From Pseudalkalibacillus decolorationis (GTDB lineage: Bacteria > Bacillota > Bacilli > Bacillales > Fictibacillaceae): DNA of 64,000 nt. This document shows, piece by piece, positions 43,078 through 52,361 of this stretch. Location of the stretch: NCBI RefSeq assembly GCF_024609785.1, contig NZ_JANHJQ010000003.1:122161-186160 (forward strand), given 5' to 3'. Within the stretch, counting starts at the first letter, position 1, and each line of letters opens with the position of its first letter. A model generated the notes under the pieces. The model was not told where the DNA came from. It made no database searches and saw only the letters and a list, made by a program, of their open reading frames with translations. The translations under genes and the position numbers were made by a program.

Positions 43078-44442
43078 ATGGAAAAGTTACATCTTATCAA
43101 TGAGAAAAGTGTAGCTGAGATGTTAGACCGTGAAGAGGCCGCGTTTATCCGAGCGAATCCAGAGTCACGTGCGCTATATGAGAGAGCTCAACACTCTCTC
43201 GTTCGTGGTGCTCCAATGCACTGGATGGATAACTGGCCTTCTCCGTATCCGATTTACTTTGATAAGGCCAAGGGTGCCCGGTTGAAAGACGTGGATGGGC
43301 ATGAATACGTTGATTTTTGTCTTGGAGATACCGGTGCGATGTTCGGGCATGGTAACGAGGATGTTGCTGAAGATATTCGGGAGCAAGTCGGTAACGGCAG
43401 TACGGTGATGTTACCGAACGAGGACGCAATTTGGGTCGCGGAGAATTTACAGCAACGTTTTGGGTTGCCCTACTGGCAGCTTGCTACTTCGGCAACTGAT
43501 GCAAACCGGTTTGCTATCCGGCTCAGTCGGATCATGACTGGACGGGAAAAGGTTCTTGTGTTTAATGGTAAATACCACGGTTCCCTTGATGAGACACAAG
43601 TATCTCTTGATAAAGGCAGGATGATCCCACAACCTCGTATTTCTCAAAACGCTGTTGATTTCGAACGGACGACCAAGATAATTGAGTTCAATGACGTGGA
43701 GGAATTAGAACGGGCGTTGGCACCAGGTGATGTTGCGTGCGTGCTCACTGAGCCGATCATGACGAACGTAGGGATGGTTCCAGCAAAACCTGGCTTCCAT
43801 GAAGCATTGCGGGATATAACCCGTCGTACGGGGACCCTCTTAATTATGGACGAGACACACACGATCTCAACTAGCCCTCGTGGGTACACTGGAACTTATG
43901 GACTTGAACCTGACCTTTTTGTTCTTGGTAAGGCTATAGCAGGAGGGATCCCAGCGGCTGTCTACGGAATGACCGCCGAGGTGGCCGAAGTGATGCGCAG
44001 GTACACACAGAAAGACGGCTACAGTATCAGTCATTGCGGATTTGGTGGAACACTTGCCGGAAACGTTCTCACACTACGAGCCATTCGCGCCACATTGGAG
44101 AAGGTGATGACCGATGAAAACTATGAACATATGTGTTCGATAGCCAAGGAGTTCGTGCAGGGAGTTGCTGCCGTGATCCAAGACTATCAAATTCCATGGC
44201 ACGTCACACGGATTGGTGCTCGAGTTGAATACATGTTCAGCAAGACGGCGCCGGCAACCGGGGGTGAGGCGAAAACCGTTCGCATGCCTGAATTGGAGGC
44301 TGCTATCCACCTCTTTCTTCTTAACAGGGGGGTACTGCTGACGCCATTTCACAGCATGGCATTGATGTCCCCATATACGAGCGTGGACGATGTCAATCGG
44401 CATACCGAGGCTTTCCGAGAGTGTATTGAAAAGTTAGCCTAA
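43078..44442 (+). CDS. Class III aminotransferase, glutamate-1-semialdehyde-aminomutase-like
   Basis: 454 residues. LATSATDANRFAIRLSR, LLIMDETHTISTSPRG (PLP Asp) and FVLGKAIAGGIPAAVYG (Schiff-base Lys) are seen. Resembles GSA-aminomutase-type transaminases rather than the two omega-aminotransferases in this window. ATG 43078 is 8 bp after GGAG. It is richer in G+C than its neighbours (line 43741 is 53% against 35% for a line in the ABC permease), which suggests a separate origin. Forms a pair with the SDR that follows; substrate unknown. Confidence 0.88.
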   Translation: MEKLHLINEKSVAEMLDREEAAFIRANPESRALYERAQHSLVRGAPMHWMDNWPSPYPIYFDKAKGARLKDVDGHEYVDFCLGDTGAMFGHGNEDVAEDIREQVGNGSTVMLPNEDAIWVAENLQQRFGLPYWQLATSATDANRFAIRLSRIMTGREKVLVFNGKYHGSLDETQVSLDKGRMIPQPRISQNAVDFERTTKIIEFNDVEELERALAPGDVACVLTEPIMTNVGMVPAKPGFHEALRDITRRTGTLLIMDETHTISTSPRGYTGTYGLEPDLFVLGKAIAGGIPAAVYGMTAEVAEVMRRYTQKDGYSISHCGFGGTLAGNVLTLRAIRATLEKVMTDENYEHMCSIAKEFVQGVAAVIQDYQIPWHVTRIGARVEYMFSKTAPATGGEAKTVRMPELEAAIHLFLLNRGVLLTPFHSMALMSPYTSVDDVNRHTEAFRECIEKLA

Positions 44443-44529
44443 CTAAGCGAATTCAGATGGATGACGGGTTTTCCTAAATGAGTTTCCAATACGAAAAGAT
44501 AAACCATTAAATTTGAAGGAGGAGATATT

Positions 44530-45390
44530 TTGAATGTAGTACTTATCACTGGATGCAGCAGCGGGTTCGGGCTTGTTAGTGCACTCGCCTTCGCAAGGCG
44601 AGGCGATCGAGTATATGCGTCAATGCGAAATCTCTCTAAAGCTGGAGATCTGAAGGCCGTGATTGAGGCCGAACGACTTCCGATCACGCCACTACAGCTT
44701 GATGTTACGGATGATGAGTCTGTCAAACAGGCCGTCTTACATGTGCTCAAATCTGAAGGGCGGATCGATGTACTCGTGAACAACGCCGGAATGGGATGCC
44801 TCGGTCCAGTCGAGTTTCTAAGCGACGATATGTTACGTAGTGTTTTCGAGACCAATTTTTTCGGTGTCGTGCGTATGCTTAGGGCAGTATTGCCTACCAT
44901 GAGAGAACAGAATTCCGGTGTTGTTGTCAATGTTTCGTCTATCGACGGGCGAATTCCTGGGAGGCCGATTAATTGGGCTTACTCATCAACAAAACATTCT
45001 CTCGGCGTTTTAAGTGATGCTTTAGCTCTTGAAGTGGAGTCATTCGGGATCAAGGTTAGGCTAATAGAGCCAGGTTTTTTTGCAACGAAGATCAGCGATA
45101 ACAGGGTTGTATGGGAAAGTAGGGTTTCAGAAGATCGAAGGGAGATGGAGTGTATCGACTCTCCATATCGAACGCTGGAAGAGGCAGTAAAGTCGTCGGC
45201 AACCAAAAATATGGCTAAAGCGGCTGATCCACAGATTGTTGCAGATGCCATTGTAGAGGCAGCGAACGAAAAGAGCCCGTTTCCAGTACATTACCCAGTA
45301 GGGGATGACGCTGTGGCAGCCCTCAAGGAAATCGACTTATACGATGAAGAAGAACAGGCTACCGCTTGGAAGCGGATGGTGGGGCTTTAG
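44530..45390 (+). CDS. SDR-family oxidoreductase
   Basis: 286 residues. TGCSSGFG cofactor motif, VLVNNAGMGCLG, SSIDG Ser and YSSTKHSLG Tyr/Lys pair. Similar in form to retinol/3-ketoacyl reductase-type SDRs. TTG start after GGAGGAG. Same high G+C as the aminotransferase before it, so the two likely moved together. Confidence 0.88.
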   Translation: MNVVLITGCSSGFGLVSALAFARRGDRVYASMRNLSKAGDLKAVIEAERLPITPLQLDVTDDESVKQAVLHVLKSEGRIDVLVNNAGMGCLGPVEFLSDDMLRSVFETNFFGVVRMLRAVLPTMREQNSGVVVNVSSIDGRIPGRPINWAYSSTKHSLGVLSDALALEVESFGIKVRLIEPGFFATKISDNRVVWESRVSEDRREMECIDSPYRTLEEAVKSSATKNMAKAADPQIVADAIVEAANEKSPFPVHYPVGDDAVAALKEIDLYDEEEQATAWKRMVGL

Positions 45391-45516
45391 ATGTGTAGGG
45401 GCGGGCCTACCTCCTTTTCTCTAAGTTCCTGGTCTAAACGATTGTAACGGTATTATCCTTTTGGAGTGTGATTTTTAAAAGAGACCATAATCATGGGTTT
45501 GACAAGGAGGCAGTTA

Positions 45517-46923
45517 ATGAGTAAGAACAATTCTGAAGTCGTTGACCAGGTCCATCATACTGATTCCAATGTAGGTTCAAAAGGTGACAAGCAAGAATTA
45601 AAAAGGGTGTTAAAAACAAGGGATTTGGTCATATTTGGAATCATTTTTATCTCTCCGAACTCGGCACAGTCTCTATTTGGCGGTTTGACCTATACTTCCC
45701 AAGGTCACGGGGTATTAGCTGTTGTTGTGGGGCTGCTTGCGATGATTTTTACCGCGTTTAGTTATGGAAAAATGGCAAGTGTAATCCCAAAAGCGGGTTC
45801 GACTTATAGTTATGCTACACATTCGCTAAATCCGAGCCTTGGATTTATGGCAGGGTGGGCAATTCTTTTAGACTATTTGATTTTTCCGATGCTCGTGTAT
45901 AAATTAAGTTCAACTTTTGCAATGGAACTGCTTCCGTTTTTTCCATTATGGCTCATGTTATTCTTGTTTATTATTCCGATGACATTTTTTAATTATTTTG
46001 GAATGAAATTGACTTCTCATCTTAATCTTGTCATGTTGATAATTAAATTATTAAGTGTGCTCCTGTTCGTAGGGTTCGCCATCTATGCACTTGTAAACGG
46101 TGTAGGAACTGGAAAAATCATTAGTTTAGATGGTATTTATAATTCTGAAACATTTTCCGTAAACGCTCTCGTTGCTGGTTCTTCCATCGCTGTTCTATCT
46201 TACATTGGTTTTGATGCGATCACCGCTTTAACTGAAGATACCAATGTATCGGGTAAAACGGTTGGACGGGCAACGATTATCACTTGTCTGATCAGCGCTT
46301 TTCTAATTGGTATTCAGGTCTATTTTGCGACATTGATTAAGCCGGATTTTAACGGGTTTCAAAACATCGATACTGCATTTTACGAGGTTGCTATCGCGGC
46401 CGGAGGAAGTGGTTTAGCTGCTGCTACTACTTTAATGCTTATTGTCACAGGTGCTGCAACCGCATTGGCGGGGCAAGCATCTGGTTCACGGGTTCTGTTT
46501 GGAATGGGACGCGATAAAGTATTACCCGTTTTTCTAAGTTATTTACATCCGAAACATAAGACACCTGTGTACAGTATTTTTATATTAGCTATAACGGGTT
46601 ATATTGGAGCCCTTCTTATTCCTGTAAGCGCATTCTTTTTAATCGTAGTTTTTGGAGCGTTAATTGGCTTCATTTTAGTGAACATATCTGTAATTGTTGA
46701 ATTCTTCATCAAACGTAAAGAGAGAAAAGGAATCTATTTCTTTTCAAATCTTTTATCACCGCTAACCGGAACAGCAGTATGTGTTTATATTTTATTCGGG
46801 ATGCCATTCATTGGGAAAATTGTCGGTGTTTCTTGGTTGCTGATCGGTTTTCTATATTTAATCCTTAAAACAAGAGTATTTAAGAAACAAGTTACATTGT
46901 CAGACATAAACGAAAACATGTAA
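45517..46923 (+). CDS. APC-superfamily amino acid permease
   Basis: About 468 residues with ~12 spans (DLVIFGIIFISPNSAQSLFG, AFSYGKMASVIPKAGSTYSY, SYIGFDAITALTEDT). ATG 45517 follows AGGAGG; the open ATG at 45493 lies before that site. AT-rich (line 46081 is 32% G+C), unlike the genes on both sides. Likely imports an amine or amino acid used by this cluster. Confidence 0.9.
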   Translation: MSKNNSEVVDQVHHTDSNVGSKGDKQELKRVLKTRDLVIFGIIFISPNSAQSLFGGLTYTSQGHGVLAVVVGLLAMIFTAFSYGKMASVIPKAGSTYSYATHSLNPSLGFMAGWAILLDYLIFPMLVYKLSSTFAMELLPFFPLWLMLFLFIIPMTFFNYFGMKLTSHLNLVMLIIKLLSVLLFVGFAIYALVNGVGTGKIISLDGIYNSETFSVNALVAGSSIAVLSYIGFDAITALTEDTNVSGKTVGRATIITCLISAFLIGIQVYFATLIKPDFNGFQNIDTAFYEVAIAAGGSGLAAATTLMLIVTGAATALAGQASGSRVLFGMGRDKVLPVFLSYLHPKHKTPVYSIFILAITGYIGALLIPVSAFFLIVVFGALIGFILVNISVIVEFFIKRKERKGIYFFSNLLSPLTGTAVCVYILFGMPFIGKIVGVSWLLIGFLYLILKTRVFKKQVTLSDINENM

Positions 46924-46977
46924 TCTGCCAAAAATAAACGCTTAAACCAATACGGTCCATTATTAGGAGTGTTTAAT

Positions 46978-48309
46978 ATGAAAACAGATACAAATCTAAG
47001 TATGGATGACAATCGATTGTCGAAAGACGGATGGAAAGTGATGATACTCTTGTTTATCCTGCAGGTTATCAATTTTGGGGATAAAGCTGTCATCGGATTT
47101 GCATCGGTTCCAATTATAAAAGAGTTTGGTCTAACCTCGGTTCAGTGGGGACTGATAGGCAGCGCGTTTTTTTGGTTATTTTCTGTTTCTTCCATCATTG
47201 GAGGGGCTTTATCGGACTATACCGGAACGAAGCGTGTTCTATCAGTTATGGGGGCGGTATGGTCGGTGATTCAATTCGCAACGTTGTTCGCCTTCAGCTT
47301 CCCGTATTTGCTGATTACGAGAGTCATTTTGGGAGCGGGGGAAGGTCCTGCACTTGCAGTGGCGTTCTCCCAAGCGAATAAATGGCTGCCAAGACACAGA
47401 GTCGGAATTGGTCTGGCTATGCTGGTTGTTGCTGGCTCCCTAGGCCCGGCTATTTTTGCTCCACTGTTTACGCACCTTATCTCGTCCTACGGTTGGCGCT
47501 CCGCATTTCTGGCAATGGGGATCATTGGAGTTACTTGGTTGGTCCTATGGATGTGGTTGGCAAAAGAGAGGCCGGAATCGGTAGATATGAGCGACTTAAA
47601 ACCGAATGCAAAGAAGGAAAGTCACTCCGCTTCGTGGTCGGAAGTTTTCCCAACCTTTCGTTCTAAAAACTTTATCCTAATCACCTTGTGTGGGTTTGCT
47701 GCCTATTGCGGAGTCGCTCTGAATTTGTTCTGGGTGCCGAACTACCTAGTAAATGTTCACGGAGTGAATGCCGGTTTTGTCGCGATGATATGGATCGTTG
47801 CCGCACTCGGACAAGTAGGATTCGGAGCACTCTCTGACCGTATTTACCAGAAAACACAAAGTATTCGAAAATCCCGCGTTCATTTGTTAGGACCGCTGAT
47901 GATTCTGGTTGGTATTTGCTATTATTTAGCCGCTGTAATTGATTCAGGGTGGTTAGCTCTTATCTTCCTTTCCCTGGCAGCCTTGTACGCGGTTTGGTTC
48001 AGTGTTGGTCCTAACATCGCGATGGAGCTCGTACCACCAGAGCATCATGGGAAAGTCACAGGAACGTTAATGGCGTTAGTTACGCTTGGAGGCATAATCG
48101 CACCCTATGCCACCGGATGGATCGTTGAAAACTCCGCGAATCAAGCAGAAGGATTCAGTCATATGTTTCAATTGGTCGCTTTGATGTTTCTCATTTTCGG
48201 CGGGTTGTTGTGGATCGGTGTCCGTCCCAAAGAACGCACCATTGAATCTGATTCATTACAATCGGTATATTATGCGGAGCGATCGAACAAAGCAGATTCT
48301 CATCTCTAA
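46978..48309 (+). CDS. MFS transporter
   Basis: 443 residues, ~12 spans (NFGDKAVIGFASVPIIKEFG, GGALSDYTGTKRVL, RVILGAGEGPALAVAFSQAN). ATG 46978 is 8 bp after AGGAG; GTG 46969 overlaps that site. G+C is high again (line 47341 is 53%). Organic-anion carrier type; substrate unknown. Confidence 0.88.
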   Translation: MKTDTNLSMDDNRLSKDGWKVMILLFILQVINFGDKAVIGFASVPIIKEFGLTSVQWGLIGSAFFWLFSVSSIIGGALSDYTGTKRVLSVMGAVWSVIQFATLFAFSFPYLLITRVILGAGEGPALAVAFSQANKWLPRHRVGIGLAMLVVAGSLGPAIFAPLFTHLISSYGWRSAFLAMGIIGVTWLVLWMWLAKERPESVDMSDLKPNAKKESHSASWSEVFPTFRSKNFILITLCGFAAYCGVALNLFWVPNYLVNVHGVNAGFVAMIWIVAALGQVGFGALSDRIYQKTQSIRKSRVHLLGPLMILVGICYYLAAVIDSGWLALIFLSLAALYAVWFSVGPNIAMELVPPEHHGKVTGTLMALVTLGGIIAPYATGWIVENSANQAEGFSHMFQLVALMFLIFGGLLWIGVRPKERTIESDSLQSVYYAERSNKADSHL

Positions 48310-48358
48310 AACAGAGGGAGATTTTTAATCAGGATAATCACCATAGGAGGTAATTACA

Positions 48359-49124
48359 ATGAGATTCAAGGACAAGGTCGTATTGGTTACAGGCGCCGCC
48401 CGAGGAATTGGCCAAGAAATAGCGACAAAGTTCGCTGTTGAAGGTGCTTCGGTAGCACTCAATGACATCAACTCAAGCTTACTTAAGGACACTATCATCC
48501 ATTCTGGCGAAATAGGAAACCGATTGCTAGCGGTTCCCGCAGATGTATCAAATGAGGCAGCAGTGGCTGAGATGATTCGGATTGTTGAAGAAGAGATTGG
48601 TCCGGTTGATATTCCTAGTAAATAATGCAGGCATCTCACCGAGGAAGGATGGGAACAAAGTTACAGTTGAAGATATGACTTTGGAAGAGTGGGAGCGAGT
48701 GATGGCTGTCAATCTACGAAGCCAATTCCTGACTAGCCGAGCGGTGATTCCAAAAATGAAAGCCCGTCGCTGGGGAAGAATTATCAACATCTCCTCACAG
48801 GCTGCTAGGAAGCGACCGGGTAATATAATTGGTGCGGAATACGTTGCTTCAAAGGCTGGTATCTTAGGTTTAACACGATGCCTTGCTGTAGAGCTGGCAT
48901 CTTTTGATATTACCGTTAACGCCGTCTGTCCCGGGCTGACCGAGTCGGATATGCTGGGGGATGTTAATGATGGGCTTACATCTCAGCATATGGAGCAAGT
49001 GCCAATCGGCCGATTAGGTAGCCCAAATGATATCGCTAATGCGCTCCTATTTCTTGCTGATTCTTCCTCTGGTTACATTACAGGTACGGCATTAGATGTT
49101 AACGGCGGCGATCACATGGCCTAA
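48359..49124 (+). pseudogene. SDR-family oxidoreductase broken by a 1-base insertion
   Basis: The first part (VVLVTGAARGIGQEIATKFA) is in one frame and ends in a stop at 48625. The rest (LVNNAGISPRKDG, ISSQAARKRPG, YVASKAGILGLTRC, DVNGGDHMA) is in the next frame. Removing one C of the CC at 48614-48615 turns ATTCCTAGTAAATAAT into the usual DILVNN reading. All catalytic residues are otherwise intact, so the break is recent or a sequencing error. GGAGGT precedes ATG 48359. Confidence 0.8.
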
Positions 49125-49226
49125 ACTACGGGCTCAAAAAAGTAGGGTTTCAACAGGTTCCCGCAATTAGTTATTAAATACTAGAAAAGTAAATTAACCA
49201 AATAGTGTAGGGAAGGTGTTTTAAGA

Positions 49227-50609
49227 ATGACAAAAAGTTTTTTAAAAGAAGAAATAGGCATTAATCAATTGAAAGAACTTGATAAAAAGCATTACTTGCA
49301 TCCTACAACGTCTATTAAACAGCACCAACAAAACGGTCCTTCTTTTATTTTCAAAGAAGGAAAGGGGATTTATTTAACAGACGTTCATGGTGATCGATAT
49401 ATTGACGGATTATCGTCATTATGGAATGTAAACATTGGTCACGGACGGGAAGATATGGCAGAAGTAGCAAAACAGCAAATGGCAAGGTTGTCGTTCAGTT
49501 CATCTTTTCAAAATTTTTCTCACGAAACGGTTATTCGGTTATCGGAAAAAGTCGCTTCCATAACACCTGGAGATTTAAATGTAAGCTTTTTTACATCAGG
49601 TGGATCAGAATCAAACGATACGGCTTTTAAATTAGTGCGCCATTACTGGAAGCTAAAGGGGGAGGAAAAACGAACAAAAATCGTTGGCTTGGAACGTGCA
49701 TATCACGGAATTACGATGGGAGCTACGAGCGCAACAGGGATTATGCCATTCCAAAACTTCGCTACAGCAAAAGCGCCGGATTTTCTTCATGCAAAACCTT
49801 TTAAAATGAATTGCGAGCTTGGAGATAAATCGGATCCTGATTATGAAAGCAGCATAAGAGGAATCGTTGAGAAAGAAGGGCCGGAAACGGTTGCTGCTAT
49901 TATTGTCGAACCAGTACAGGGTGCCGGGGGGATTAATATTCCGCCAGATGGGTATTTACAGGCAATTCGAACCCTTTGTGACGAATATGGTATTCTCATG
50001 ATTACAGATGAAGTCATCTGTGGATTTGGACGTACCGGAAAAATGTTTGGGGTTGATCACTGGGATGTTATACCTGATCTTATGACTGTTGCAAAAGGGA
50101 TAACGAGTGCTTATATTCAGCTCGGAGCAGTTATTATAACGGAACGTTTAAGAGATGAACTAGCAGAATTGTCAGATGATGTTCTGTTTCATGGATTTAC
50201 GTATAGCGGCCATCCAGTTGCATGTGCCGTCGCAATAAAAAATATTGAAATTATTGAAAATGAAAAGCTTGTTGAAAACGCAAATCGGATGGAAACAGAG
50301 CTCTTGAATGGACTTCAATACCTAGAGGAACAACATTCCATTGTAACGAAAAAGAGATCTGCAGGGTTATTAGGAGCTTTTGAATTATATGCAGACCCGG
50401 AAAATGAAAAGCCTTTCGATCCGTCGATCCAAGCGGCACAAAAGCTTGTTCAAGAATGTTTAAATAGAAAATTGATCATACGACCAGTTGTTTTCGGCGG
50501 ATCTAATATTATTGCAATTGCACCTCCGCTCATTATTCAAAAAGAGGAAATCGATCAGATGATCAATATTTTTTCTGACGCCATTACAGCTGTTGAAAAA
50601 GTCATTTAA
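49227..50609 (+). CDS. Class III (omega) aminotransferase, copy II
   Basis: 460 residues, collinear with the enzyme at 10959 (both have HPTT, SLWNVNIG, FFTSGGSESN, YHG-TMGATSATG). Lys of TVAKGITSAY binds PLP and Asp of ITDEVICGFGRTG is present. Probably the transaminase partner of the deacetylase at 40130, from which intervening genes now separate it. GGGAAGGTG before the ATG. Ends before a terminator. Confidence 0.92.
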   Translation: MTKSFLKEEIGINQLKELDKKHYLHPTTSIKQHQQNGPSFIFKEGKGIYLTDVHGDRYIDGLSSLWNVNIGHGREDMAEVAKQQMARLSFSSSFQNFSHETVIRLSEKVASITPGDLNVSFFTSGGSESNDTAFKLVRHYWKLKGEEKRTKIVGLERAYHGITMGATSATGIMPFQNFATAKAPDFLHAKPFKMNCELGDKSDPDYESSIRGIVEKEGPETVAAIIVEPVQGAGGINIPPDGYLQAIRTLCDEYGILMITDEVICGFGRTGKMFGVDHWDVIPDLMTVAKGITSAYIQLGAVIITERLRDELAELSDDVLFHGFTYSGHPVACAVAIKNIEIIENEKLVENANRMETELLNGLQYLEEQHSIVTKKRSAGLLGAFELYADPENEKPFDPSIQAAQKLVQECLNRKLIIRPVVFGGSNIIAIAPPLIIQKEEIDQMINIFSDAITAVEKVI

Positions 50610-50704
50610 TAATTGTTCCATTAGAGCGTCCTTCTTGCTTGTTCAAAATAAAAACCTGTAATTGTGAATCATTGATTGTGAACATTCCAATATTAATCTA
50701 TGAG

Positions 50705-50731
50705 AAACCGCCAAATTATTGGTGGTTTTTA
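50705..50731 (+). terminator. Rho-independent terminator
   Basis: AAACCGCCAA-ATTA-TTGGTGGTTTTT, ~95 bp after the aminotransferase gene. Confidence 0.8.
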
Positions 50732-50755
50732 GTATTCAAAAACATGTTAAAACGG

Positions 50756-50776
50756 TTTTGACCAAAATGGTTAAAA
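50756..50776. promoter_or_regulatory. Candidate ROK operator TTTTGACC-N5-GGTTAAAA
   Basis: Inverted repeat (arms TTTTGACC and GGTTAAAA, one mismatch) over the -35 box of the ROK gene. A similar overlapping half, GTTAAAACGGTTTTGAC, lies just upstream. The first 15 bases recur at 39924-39938. Confidence 0.6.
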
Positions 50777-50786
50777 TGAGTATGAT
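50758..50786 (+). promoter_or_regulatory. Sigma-A promoter of the ROK gene
   Basis: TTGACC (50758-50763), 17-bp spacer, TATGAT (50781-50786). Confidence 0.75.
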
Positions 50787-50822
50787 GAATGTACAAATGA
50801 TAAGAATAATTGAGGGATAAAC

Positions 50823-52037
50823 GTGATTAAACAATTTATTGAAACATTATCACAGAAAAATAAGAGCTTAAAACACTTATACAGCTTGATCCGTGAGCAT
50901 GGACCTGTATCTAAAAGTGAGTTAATTGAACGGACTGGATTGAAACAGACGACATGTACGAGACTTATTGATGAACTTATAGAGAAGCAGTTGATTGTTG
51001 AAAGTGGTCTTGGTGAATCGAGTGGAGGGCGTAAACCGCTTATATATCAGATTAATCCAGATTATTACTATTTATTTGGTGTCGATATTTCTCGTACGCA
51101 TACTAAGGTTCTCCTAATGGATCTTAATCTTGATATCAAGGAAGAAGCTTTGTTTTCTATGAACGAAGAAAGTACTCCAGAAGTAACGATAAATTTCATC
51201 GAAAATGAAATAATAAATATGTTGCATACACATCAACTTAATACATCGCGAATATTAGGTATTGGCATAGGCGCAATTGGTCCACTGGATCGTGAAAATG
51301 GAAAAATTTTAAACCCGATTGATTTTCCTACTAAAGGGTGGAATAACGTTCCAATAGGTAAGATTTTAAGTGAAAAGTTTGATACGAAGGTATTGCTGGA
51401 TAGTGGAGTAAATACTGCGGTTGTTGCAGAGTACAAAAAAGGATTAGATAAAGAGGTTCACAATATTATATATTGTCTTTCAGGTATCGGAATTCGTGTA
51501 GGTATTCTGAACGATGGTCACCTTGTTCATGGGCCGGCAGATAACTTGGGGTTATTTGGACAAGGTCATATGGTTGTTAATATTCATGGCCGTAAATGCG
51601 TATGTGGAAGTTATGGGTGTATGCATGCCTATTCTACGATCCCAGCGATAAAAGAAGAAGTGATTCATAGTTTGAAACGTGGTCATGACTCTGTACTACA
51701 GGAAAAACTAAATGATGTTGGGCAGGTAACATTTAGTGATATTTGCTGGGCAGTACAGGAAAATGATGCTTTATGTAGCCATATTGTTAAAGATGCCGCT
51801 TATTATACCGGAGTTGGACTCTCTAATATCATTAACATTCTTCAACCACAGCTGGTCATACTGAACGGTCCTATACATACACAAATGGATTTATTTTACG
51901 AAGTAACAAAAGACATTGCATTAAAAAGGACCACTACCATCTATCCTGGCTATGACGTTCAGTTCAGTCGGGGGGAGCTTGGAGAAAACGCAGCTGCAAT
52001 TGGTGCAGGTAGCATGGTCTTCGACTATTATTTGTAG
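50823..52037 (+). CDS. ROK-family transcriptional regulator
   Basis: 404 residues. N-terminal winged helix (~15-75: LYSLIREHGPVSKSELIERT, LKQTTCTRLIDELIEKQL), then a ROK sugar-kinase fold (FGVDISRTHTKVLLMDL, GIGIGAIGPLD) with the zinc motif GHMVV...CVCGSYGCMHAYS. The usual catalytic NDAN segment reads LDSGVNTAV and GCLE reads GCMH, so it should be a pure regulator without kinase activity. GTG start after GAGGGAT. XylR/NagC relatives repress until they bind a small molecule. Shared promoter motif links it to the deacetylase gene at 40130. Confidence 0.88.
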   Translation: MIKQFIETLSQKNKSLKHLYSLIREHGPVSKSELIERTGLKQTTCTRLIDELIEKQLIVESGLGESSGGRKPLIYQINPDYYYLFGVDISRTHTKVLLMDLNLDIKEEALFSMNEESTPEVTINFIENEIINMLHTHQLNTSRILGIGIGAIGPLDRENGKILNPIDFPTKGWNNVPIGKILSEKFDTKVLLDSGVNTAVVAEYKKGLDKEVHNIIYCLSGIGIRVGILNDGHLVHGPADNLGLFGQGHMVVNIHGRKCVCGSYGCMHAYSTIPAIKEEVIHSLKRGHDSVLQEKLNDVGQVTFSDICWAVQENDALCSHIVKDAAYYTGVGLSNIINILQPQLVILNGPIHTQMDLFYEVTKDIALKRTTTIYPGYDVQFSRGELGENAAAIGAGSMVFDYYL

Positions 52038-52105
52038 TATGGTGGAGATGGACATTACCATTAATCGCAACACCATTTAGGATAAATGCCAGGCAAACTA
52101 TATAA

Positions 52106-52144
52106 AAGACTGCTGAACCTGTCAGCAGTCTTAAACGTTTTTTT
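52106..52144 (+). terminator. Rho-independent terminator
   Basis: AAGACTGCTGA and TCAGCAGTCTT with a T7 run at 52138-52144, after the ROK gene. Confidence 0.85.
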
Positions 52145-52148
52145 ATGA

Positions 52149-52353
52149 GTAAAGAAAGTATAAAAGTTTGTGGCATGGATGTAATGTCCAGCTTCAGCGC
52201 CCAACCACTTGGATCACTTCAGGCCTCCTGTGGCGGCAACACACTGAAGTACTCCATGTAAATTCCCACGCAGGGCCGAACTTGTTTGGGCCGAGCCTCC
52301 TCGTCGGTCTTCCAGTGACCTTCGTGGCTAAGCAGGGGGCTTGCGCTTTTCTT
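52149..52353 (+). repeat. Type-2 repeat, copy E, with internal 53-bp insert
   Basis: Same ends and core as copies C and D, but between GGCGGCAACA (ends 52241) and GCCTCCTC (52295) there are ~53 extra bases not seen in the others. One arm pair has a mismatch (AGCGCCC/GGGGGCT). No type-1 partner here. Confidence 0.8.
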
Positions 52354-52361
52354 AGTTGAAA

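Noticed and set aside
42897-43103. 68-codon open frame over type-2 repeat copy D
   Set aside because: It lies inside a non-coding repeat and runs into the aminotransferase gene in another frame; the matching frame in copy C is not kept.
52168-52359. 63-codon open frame in type-2 repeat copy E
   Set aside because: Same repeat DNA; no ribosome site and no conservation of the frame between copies.
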